In this document: piece by piece, positions 51,325-62,400 of the stretch
Layout: each line of letters opens with the position of its first letter
Numbering within the stretch: position 1 is the first letter of the stretch
From: Eunapius fragilis
Lineage: Eukaryota > Porifera > Demospongiae > Spongillida > Spongillidae
DNA length: 64,000 bases
Direction of reading: 5' to 3'
Assembly (NCBI GenBank): GCA_963681505.1
Contig: OY811972.1
Span: 15,915,110-15,979,109 of the forward strand
Notes under the pieces: model-generated
The model's input: only the letters and a program-made list of their open reading frames with translations
The model's database searches: none
Told to the model about the DNA's origin: nothing
Made by a program: the position numbers and the translations under genes

Positions 51325-54300
51325 TTGACTCCTGCAGGAGTCATACATACCAACATAATTGACGACTGCAGGAGTCATACATTGAGATACTTGACTCCAG
51401 CAGGAGTCATACATACCAACATACTTGACTCCTGCAGGAGTCATGCATGGAGATACTTGACTCCTGCAGGAGTCATACATAATGACATACTTGACTCCTG
51501 CAGGAGTCATGCTTGGAGATACTTGACTCCTGCAGGAGTCATACATAATGACATACTTGACTCCTGCAGGAGTCATGCATTGAGATAATTGACTCCTGCA
51601 GGAGTCATACATTCCAACATACTTGACTAGTGCAGGAGTCATACATGGAGATACTTGACTCCTGCAGGATTCATACATAATGACATACTTGACTCCTGCA
51701 GGAGACGTACATTATGACATACTTGACTCCTGCAGGAGTCATGCATTGACATAATTGACTCCTGCAGGAGTCATACATACCAACATACTTGACTCCTACA
51801 GGAGTCATACATAATGACATACTTGACTCCTGCAGGAGTCATGCATTGAGATACTTGACTCCTGCAGGAGTCATACATACCACCATTCTTGACTCCTACA
51901 GGAGTCATACATTGAGATACATGACTCCTGCAGGAGTCATACATACCACTATACTTGACTCCTGCAAGAGTCTTACATGGAGATACTTGATTCCTGCAGG
52001 AGTCATTCATAATGACATACTTGACTCCTTCAGGAGTCATGCATTCAGATACTTGACTCCTGCAGGAGTCATACATTATGACATACTTGACTCCTGCAGG
52101 AGTCATGCATTGACATAATTGACTCCTGCAGGAGTCGTACATACCAACATACTTGACTCCTACAGGAGTCATACATAATTACATACTTGACTCCTGCAGG
52201 AGTCATGCATTGAGATACTTGACTCCTGCAGGAGTCATACATACCACCATTCTTGACTCCTACAGGAGTCATACATTGAGATACATGACTCCTGCAGGAG
52301 TCATACATACCACTATACTTGACTCCTGCAAGAGTCTTACATGGAGATACTTGATTCCTGCAGGAGTCATTCATAATGACATACTTGACTCCTTCAGGAG
52401 TCATGCATTCAGATACTTGACTCCTGCAGGAGTCATACATTGAGATACTTGACTCCTGCTGGAGTCATACATACCAACATACTTGACTCCTGCAGGAGTC
52501 ATTCATGGAGATACTTGACTCCTACAGGAGTCATACATATGGATATACTTGACTCCTGCAGGAGTCATGCATAGAGATACTTGACTCCTGCAGGAGTCAT
52601 ACATCATGACATACTTGACTCCTGCAGGAGTCATACATTGAGATACTTGACTCCTGCTAGAGTCATACAGACCAACATACTTGACTCCTGCAGGAGTAAT
52701 TCATGGAGATACTTGACTCCTGCAGGAGTCATACATATGGATATACTTGACTCCTGCAGGAGTCATGCATAGAGATACTTGACTCCTGCAGGAGTCATAC
52801 ATCATGACATACTTGACTCCTGCAGGAGTCATGCATTGAGATTCTTGACTCCTGCGGGAGTAATACATACCAACATACTTTGACTCCTACAGGAGTCATG
52901 CATTGGGATACTTGACTCCTGCAGGTGTCATACATACTGACATACTGGACTCCTGCAGGAGTCATACATTGAGATACTTGACTCCTGCAGGAGTTATACA
53001 TACCAACATACTTGACTCCTGCAGGAGTCATGCATGGAGATACTTGACTCCTGCAGGAGTCATGCATGGAGATACTTGACTCCTGCAGGAGTCATACATA
53101 ATGACATACTTGACTCCTGGAGGAGTCATACATTGAGATACTTGACACCTGCAGGAGTCATACATACCAACCTACTTGACTCCTGCAGGAGTCATACATG
53201 GAGATACTTGACTCCTGCAGGAGTCATTCAAATGGATATACTTGACTCCTGCAGGAGTCAAGCATAGAGATACTTGACTCCTGCAGGAGTCATACATCAT
53301 GACATACTTGACTCCTGCAGGAGACGTACATAATGACATACTTGACTCCTGCAGGAGTCATGCATTGAGATACTTGACTCCTGCAGGAGTCATACATACC
53401 AACATACTTGACTCCTACAGGAGTCATACATTGAGATACATGACTCCTGCTGGAGTCATACATACCACCATACTTGACTCCTGCAGGAGTCATACATGGA
53501 GATACTTGACTCCTGCAGGAGTCATACATAATGACATACTTGACTCCTTCAGGAGTCATGCATTGAGATACTAGACTCCTGCAGGAGTCATATATACCAA
53601 CATACTTGACTCCTACAGGAGTCATACATTGAGATACTTGACTCCTGCAGGAGTCATGCATACTAGTATACTTGACTCCTGCAGGAGTCATACATGGAGA
53701 TACTTGACTCCTGCAGGAGTCATACATAATGACATACTTGACTCCTGCAGGAGTCATGCATGGAGATACTTGACTCCTGCAGGAGTCATACATAATGACA
53801 TACTTGACTCCTGCAGGAGTCATTCATGGAGATACTTGACTCCTACAGGAGTCATACATATGGATATACTTGACTCCAGCAGGAGTCATGCATAGAGATA
53901 CTTGACTCCTGCAGGAGTCATACATGGAGATACTTGACTCCTGCAGGAGTCATACATTGAGATACTTGACTCCTGCTGGAGTCATACATAAAAACATACT
54001 TGACTCCTACAGGAGTCATTCATGGAGATACTTGACTCCTGCAGTAGTCATACATATGGATATACTTGACTCCTGCAGGAGTCATGCATAGAGATACTTG
54101 ACTCCTGCAGGAGTCATACATCATGACATACTTGACTCCTGCAGGAGTCATGCATTGAGATACTTGACTCCTGCGGGAGTAATACATACCAACATACTTG
54201 ACTCCTACAGGAGTCATGCATTGGGATGCTTGACTCCTGCAGGTGTCATACATACTGACATACTGGACTCCTGCAGGAGTCATACATTGAGATACTTGAC

Positions 54301-57300
54301 TCCTGCAGGAGTCATACATAATGACATACTTGACTCCTGCTGGAGTCATGCATTGAGATACTTGACTCCTGCAGGAGTCATACATACCAACATACTTGAC
54401 TCCTGCAGGAGTCATACATGGAGATACTTGACTCCTGCAGGAGTAAATCATATGGATATACTTGACTCCTGCAGAAGTCAAGCATAGAGATACTTGACTC
54501 CTGCAGGAGTCATACATCATGACATACTTGACTCCTGCAGGAGACGTACATAATGACATACTTCACTCCTGCAGGAGTCATGCATTGAGATACTTGACTC
54601 CTGCAAGAGTCATTCATACCAACATACTTGACTCCTACAGGAGTCATACATTGAGATACATGACTATTGCAGGAGTCATACATACGACCATACTTGACTC
54701 TTGCAGGAGTCATACATGGAGATACTTGACTCCTGCAGGAGTCATACATAATGACATCCTTGACTCCTTCAGGAGTCATGCATTGAGATACTTGACTCCT
54801 GCAGGAGTCATACATACCAACATACTTGACTCCTACAGAAGTCATACATTGAGATACTTGACTCCTGCAGGAGTCATACATAATGACATACTTGACTCCT
54901 GCAGGAGTCATGCATGGAGATACTTGACTCCTGCAGGAGTCATACATAATGACATACTTGACTCCTGCAGGAGTCATGCATTGAGATAATTGACTCCTGC
55001 AGGAGTCATACATACCAACATACTTGACTAGTGCAGGAGTCATACATGGAGATACTTGACTCCTGCAGGAGTCATACATAATGACATACTTGACTCCTGC
55101 AGGATACGTACATAATGACATACTTGACTCCTGCAGGAGTCATGTATTGAGATCCTTGACTCCTGCAGGAGTCATACATACCAACATACTTGACTCCTAC
55201 AGGAGTCATACATTGAGATACATGACTCCTGCAGGAGTCATACATACCACCATACTTGAATCCTGCAGGAGTCTTACATGGTGATGCTTGACTCCTGCAG
55301 AAGTCTTACATAATGACATACTTGACTCCTGCAGGAGTCATACAAGGAGATACTTGACTCCTGCAGGAGTCATACATATGGATATTCTTGACTCCTGCAG
55401 AAGTCAAGCATAGAGATACTTGACTCTTGCGGGAGTCATACATCATGACATACTTGACTCCTGCAGTTGACGTATATAATGACATACTTGACTCCTGCAG
55501 GAGTCATGCATTGAGATACTTGACTCCTGCAGGAGTCATACATACCAACATACTTGACTCCTACAGGAGTCATACATTGAGATACATGACTCCAGCAGGA
55601 GTCATACATACCACCATACTTGACCTTTGCAGGAGTCATACATGGAGATACTTGACTCCTGCAGGAGTCATACATAATGACATACTTGACTCCTTCAGGA
55701 GTCATGCATTGAGATACTTGACTCCTGCAGGAGTCATACATACCAACATACATGACTCCTACTGGAGTCATGCATTGAGATACTTGACTCCTGCAGGAGT
55801 CATGCATACTAGCATACTTGACTCCTGCAGGAGTCATACATGGAGATACTTGACTCCTGCAGGAGTCATACATAATGACATACTTGACTCCTGCAGGAAT
55901 CATGCATGGAGATACTTGACTCCTACAGGAGTCATACATAATGACATACTTGACTCCTGCAGGAGTCATGCATTGAGATAATTGACTCCTGCAGGAGTCA
56001 TACATACCAACATACTTGACTAGTGCAGGAGTCATACATGGAGATACTTGACTCCTGCAGGAGTCATTCATAATGAAATACTTGACTCCTGCAGGAGTCA
56101 TGCAATGAGATACTTGACTCCTGCAGGAGTCATACATACCACCATTCTTGACTCCTACAGGAGTCATACATTGAGATACATGACTCCTGCAGGAGTCATA
56201 CATACCACTATACTTGACTCCTGCAGGAGTCTTACATGGAGATACTTGATTCCTGCAGGAGTCATTCATAATGACATATTTGACTCCTTCAGGAGTCATG
56301 CATTCAGATACTTGACTCCTGCAGGAGTCATACATTGAGATACTTGACTCCTGCTGGAGTCATACATACCAACATACTTGACTCCTGCAGGAGTCATTCA
56401 TGGAGATACTTGACTCCTACAGGAGTCATACATATGGATATACTTGACTCCTGCAGGAGTCATGCATAGAGATACTTGACTCCTGCAGGAGTCATACATG
56501 GAGATACTTGACTCCTTAAGGAGTCAAACATTGAGATACTTGACTCCTGCTAGAGTCATACATACCAACATACTTGACTCCTGCAGGAGTCATTCATGGA
56601 GATACTTGACTCCTGCAGGAGTCATACATATGGATATACTTGACTCCTGCAGGAGTCATGCATAGAGATACTTGACTCCTGCAGGAGTCATACATCATGA
56701 CATACTTGACTCCTGCAGGAGTCATGCATTGAGATACTTGACTCCTACGGGAGTAATACATACCAACATACTTGACTCCTACAGGAGTCATGCATTGGGA
56801 TACTTGACTCCTGCAGGTGTCATACATACTGACATACTGGACTCCTGCAGGAGTCATACATTGAGATACTTGACTCCTGCAGGAGTCATACATACCAACA
56901 TACTTGACTCCTGCAGGAGTCATGCATGGAGATACTTGACTCCTGCAGGAGTCATGCATGGAGATACTTGACTCCTGCAGGATTCATACATAATGACATA
57001 CTTGACTCCTGGAGGAGTCATACATTGAGATACTTGACACCTGCAGGAGTCATACATACCAACCTACTTGACTCCTGCAGGAGTCATACATGGAGATACT
57101 TGACTCCTGCAGGAGTCATTCATATGGATATACTTGACTCCTGCAGGAGTCAAGCATAGAGATACTTGACTCATGCAGGAGTCATACATCATGACATACT
57201 TGACTCCTGCAGGAGACGTACAGAATGACATACTTGACTCCTGCAGGAGTCATGCATTGAGATACTTGACTCCTGCAGGAGTCATACATACCAACATACT

Positions 57301-58645
57301 TGACTCCTACAGGAGTCATACATTGAGATACATGACTCCTGCAGGAGTCATACATACCACCATACTTGACTCCTGCAGGAGTCATACATGGAGATACTTG
57401 ACTCCTGCAGGAGTCATACATAATAATATACTTGACTCCTTCAGGAGTCATGCATTGAGATACTTGACTCCTGCAGGAGTCATACATTCCAACATAATTG
57501 ACTACTGCAGGAGTCATACATGGACATACTTGACTCCTGCAGGAGTCATACATAATGACATACTTGACTACTGCAGGAGTCATACATAATGACATCCTTG
57601 ACTCCTGCAGGAGACGTACATAATGACATACTTGACTCCTGCAGGAGTCATTCATTGAGATACTTGACTCCTGCAGGAGTCATACATACCACCTTACTTG
57701 ACTCCTGCAGGAGTCATGCATTGAGATACTTGACTCCTGCAGGAGTCATACATACGAACATACTTGACTCCTACAGGAGTCATACATTGACATACATGAC
57801 TCCTGCAGGAGTCATACATACCACCATACTTGACTCCTGCAGGAGTCTTACATGGAGATACTTGACTCTTTCAGGAGTCATACATAATGACATACTTGAC
57901 TCCTTCAGTAGTCATGCATTGAGATACTTGACTCCTGCAGGAGTCATACATACCAACATAATTGACTACTGCAGGAGTCATACATTGAGATACTTGACTC
58001 CAGCAGGAGTCATACATACTAACATACTTGACTCCTGCAGGAGTCATGCATGGAGATACTTGACTCCTGCAGGAGTCATACATAATGACATACTTGACTC
58101 CTGCAGGAGTCATGCATGGAGATACTTGACTCCTGCAGGAGTCACACATAATGACATACTTGACTCCTGCAGGAGTCATGCATTGAGATAATTGACTCCT
58201 GCAGGAGTCATACATTCCAACATACTTGACTAGTGCAGGAGTCATACATGGAGATACTTGACTCCTGCAGGATTCATACATAATGACATACTTGACTCCT
58301 GCAGGAGACGTACATAATGACATACTTGACTCCTGCAGGAGTCATGCATTGAGATACTTGACTCCTGCAGGAGTCTTACATACCACCATACTTGACTCCT
58401 ACAGGAGTCATACATTGAGATACATGACTCCTGCAGGAGTCATACATACCACTATACTTGACTCCTGCAGGAGTCTTACATGGAGATACTTGACTCCCGC
58501 AGGAGTCATTCATAATGACATACTTGACTCCTTCAGGAGTCATGCATTGAGATACTTGACTCCTGCAGGAGTCATACATACCAACATACTTGACTCCTAC
58601 AGGAGTCATACATTGATATACTTGACTCCTGCAGGAGTCATACAT
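51274..58645 (-). repeat. Satellite B, minus-oriented block (inverted arm)
   Basis: This has the same 66-bp dimer as the preceding block but reversed, so it reads CTTGACTCCTGCAGGAGTCA with TACATTGAGATA or TACATACCAACATA linkers. Variant landmarks mirror the plus block. The patterns at 53290-53823, 54020-54559, 54510-55121, 55436-56335 and 56594-56959 correspond to plus-strand patterns at 49805-50374, 47787-48260, 47225-47836, 44889-45788 and 43477-43842 (or the duplicate near 44265-44630). Even a 50-nt overlap between two of them is preserved. The arm is thus an inverted duplicate of about 43-51 kb, differing by kilobase-scale indels. Confidence 0.93.
51720..52440 (-). repeat. 364-bp tandem duplication inside the inverted arm
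   Basis: The segment beginning ATGCATTGACATAATTGAC near 51740 recurs near 52104, offset 364. It shares the rare linkers CACCATTCTTGACTCC and CACTATACTTGACTCC and differs by only a few bases. Confidence 0.85.
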
Positions 58646-58917
58646 TATCTCAATGCATGACTCCAGCAGGAGTCAAGTATGTCATTATGTATGACTCCTG
58701 CAGGAGTCAAGTATGTCATTATGTATGACTCCTGCAGGAGTCAAGTATCTCCATGTATGACTCCTGCAGTAGTCAATTATGTTGGTATGTATGACTCCAA
58801 CAGGAGTCAATTATCTCAATGCATGTCTCCTGCAGGAGTCAAGTATGTCATTATGCATGACTCCTGCAGGAGTCCAGTATCTCCATGTATGACTCCTGCA
58901 GGAGTCACGTATGTTGG
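58646..58917 (+). repeat. Short plus-oriented satellite B block
   Basis: Linker orientation reverts to plus at TACATT followed by ATCTCAATGCATGAC, this time inside a linker and not at a palindrome. The variant order (GCAGTAGTCAATTATG, then a CAATTATCTC unit, then GGAGTCCAGTATCTCC) resembles the 15.7-15.9 kb region, so the piece derives from an element of the plus block. It ends where satellite C begins. Confidence 0.85.
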
Positions 58918-59434
58918 TTTCCCATAGGAATGTATGGGTGGGAACCTACTTTTGAATCGCATGGTAAACCCATACCGAAGCAGGTATGCTAGGGGTGGCA
59001 TTTAAAACAGATAGAGGAATGGTTACTGCTATCTTGCATGTGTGCAATGGTTTACTCATATTGCATGTCTCATCAACACCTCGATGATAAGATAGTCAAA
59101 AATTTCCCATAGAAATGTATGGGTGGGAACCTACTTTTGAATCGCTTGGTAAACCCATACCAAAGCAGGTATCCTAGGGGTGGCATTTAAACCAGATAGA
59201 GGATTGGTTACTGCTATCTTCCATGTTTGCAGTGGTTTGCTCATTTTGCATGTCTCATCAACACCTCGATGCTAAGATAGTCACTATTTCCCATAGAGAT
59301 GTATGGGTGGTTTCCCATAGGAATGTATGGGTGGGAACCTACTTTTGAATCGCTTGGGTAACCCATACCGAAGCAGGTATGCTCGGGGTGGCATTTAAAA
59401 CAGATAGAGGAATGGTTACTGCTATCTTCCATGG
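58918..59434. repeat. Satellite C: about three copies of a 185-bp repeat
   Basis: TTTCCCATAG starts units at 58918, 59103 and 59287. The third start is followed after 24 bp by a restart at 59311 that then runs to about 59434. Shared landmarks are GTATGGGTGGGAACCTAC, AACCCATACC, GGGGTGGCATTTAAA, GGTTACTGCTATCTT and CAACACCTCGATG. Units differ by a few percent. There is no similarity to satellites A or B. The length is close to nucleosome-repeat length, as in many animal satellites. Confidence 0.92.
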
Positions 59435-62400
59435 TACTGACATACTTGACTCCTGCAGGAGTCATGCATGGATATACTTGAATCCTGCAGGAGTCATACA
59501 TTTAGATACTTGACTCCTGCAGGAGTCTTGCATACTGACATACTTGACTCCTGCAGGAGTCATGCAAATATATAGTTGACTTATGCAGGAGTCACACATA
59601 CTGACATACTTGACTCCTGCAGGATTCAAGCATGGAGATACATGACTCCTGGAGGAGTCATACATATAGACATACTTTACTCCTGCAGGAGTCCTTCATT
59701 GAAATATTTGACTTCTTCAGGAGTCATGCATACTGACAATCTTGACTCTTATAGGAGTCATACATTGCAATACTTGAATCCTGCAGGAGTCATTCATAGT
59801 GACATATTTGACTCCTACAGGAGTCATACATTGAAATACTTGACTCCTGCAGGAGTCAGACACATTGACATACTTGACTCCTGCAGGAGTCATAATTGAA
59901 ATACTTGACTCCTGCAGGAGTCATATACATTGAAATTCTTGAGTGACATTCTTGACTCCTTTAGGAGTCATACATACTGACATTCTTGACTTCTGCAGGA
60001 GTCATGCATGGAGATACTTGACTCCTGCAGGAGTCATATATATTGAAATTCTTGAGTGACATACTTGACTCCTTCAGGAGTCATACATACTGACATTCTT
60101 GAATTCTGCAGGAGTCATGCATGGAGATACTAGACTACTGCAGGAGTCATACATTGAGATACTTTACTCCTGCAGGAGTCCTTCATTGAAATTTTTGTCT
60201 CCTGCAGGAGTCATGCATACTGACTAACTTGACTCTTATAGGAGTCATACATAGAAATACTTGACTCCTGCAGGAGTCATTCATAGTGACAGATTTGACT
60301 CCTGCAGGAGTCATACATTGAAATACTTGACACCGGCAGGAGTGAGACATATTGACATACTTGACTCCTGCAGGAGTCATCCAATACAGGAGTCATACAT
60401 ATAGACATACATTTAGACATATTTGACTTTTATTCATATTTTTATTTATAGACATATTTGACTTTTGCAGGAGTCATGCATAGAAATACTTTACTCCTGC
60501 GGGAGTCATACATTGAAATACTTGACTCCTAAAGGTGTCATTGATACTGACATACTTGACTCCTGCAGGTGTCATATATGGAGATACTTGACTCCTGCAA
60601 GAGTCATACATAAGATATTATTGACTCCTGCAGGAGTCATTCATTGAAATACTTCACTCCTGCAGGAGTCATATATTGAAATACGTGACTCTTGCAGGAG
60701 TCATTAATAGTGACATGTTTGACTCCTGCAGGAGTCATACATGGAGATTGCTCACTCCTGCAGGAGTCAATATGACTCCTGTAGTAGTCATATTGACATA
60801 TGACTACTACAGGAGTCATATGTCAAGATGTATGACTCCTGCAGGAGTGAGCAATCTCCATGTATGACTCCTGCAGGAGTCAAACATGTCACTTTTAATG
60901 ACTCCTGCAAGAGTCATACATGGAGATACTTGACTCCTGCAGGAGTCTTACATAGTGACATACTTGACTCCTGCAGGAGTGATGCAAATGTATATTTGAC
61001 TCCTGCAGGAGTCACACATACTGACATACTTGGCTCCTGCAGGAGGCATGCATAAAGATACATGACTCCTGGAGGAGTCATACATATTGACATACTTTAC
61101 TCCTGCAGGAGTCCTTCATTAAAGTATTTGACTCCTGCAGGAGTCATGCACACTGACAAACTTGACTCTTGTAGGAGTCATACATTGAAATACTTGACTC
61201 CTGCAGGAGTCATGCATGGAGATACATTACTCCTGGAGGAGTCATACATATTGACATACTTTACTCCTGCAAGAGTCCTTCATTGAAATATTTGACTCCT
61301 GCAGGAGTCGTGCATACTGACAAACTTGACTCTTGTAGGAGTCATACATTGAAATACTTGACTCCAGCAAGAGTTATTCATAGTGACATATTTGACTCCT
61401 GCAGCAGTCATCCAATCTGACATACTTGACTCCTGCAGGAGTCATGCATATATATAGTTGACTCCTGCTGGAGTCATACATATTGACATACTTGACTCCT
61501 GCAGGACTCATACATTCTGACATACTTGACTCCTGCAGGAGTCATGCATGGAGTTACTTGACTCTTGCAGGAGTCATACATATTGACATATTTGACTACT
61601 GCAGGAGTCATACATTGAAATACTTGACTTATGCGGGAGTCATACGTTGAAATTCTTGACTCCTGCAGGAGGCGCTGATACTGACATACTTGACTCCTGC
61701 AGGTGTCATGTTTTGAGATCCTTGACTCCTGCAAGAGTCATACATATTTACTTTCTTGACTCCTGCAGGAGTCATTCAATGAAATACTTCACTCCTGCAG
61801 GAGTCATATATTGAAATACGTGACTCCTGCAGGAGTCAATCATAGTGACATTTTTGACTCCTGCAGGAGTCATACACTGAGATTGCTCCCTCCTGCAGGA
61901 GTCATACATTTTGACAAATGACTCCTGTAATAGTCATTGATACTGACATACTTGATTCCTTCAGGAGTCATAAATGGAGATACTTGACTCCTGCAGGAGT
62001 CATACATATTGAAATACTTGACTCCTGCAGGAGTCAAACATTGAAATACTTGACTTCTGCAGGAGTCAGACATATTGACATACTGGACTCCTGCAGGAGT
62101 CATAATTGAAATAATTGACTACTGCAGGAGATATACATTGAAATACTTGAGTGACATACTTGACTCCTGCAGTAGTCATACATACTGACATACTTGACTC
62201 CTGCAGGAGTCACGCTTGGAGAAACTTAACTCCTGCAGGAGTCAGACATTCAGATACTTGACCCCTGCAGGAGTCTTGCATACTGACATACTTGAATCCT
62301 GCAGGAGTCATGCAAATATATGTATTAATCCTGCAGGAGTCATACATACTGACATACTTGACTCCTGCAGGAGTCATACATACTGACATACTTGACTCCT

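Noticed and set aside
10699-58917. Telomeric or rDNA-type repeat
   Set aside because: The unit has no TTAGGG-like or other telomeric motif and no rRNA similarity that I can recognise.
10703-58927. Hundreds of 60-350 codon frames on both strands of satellite B (M-T-P-A-G-V-K-Y type)
   Set aside because: The 66-bp dimer is a multiple of three and the palindrome makes both strands alike. The frames end wherever the 32/34 alternation slips. They are repeat artefacts.
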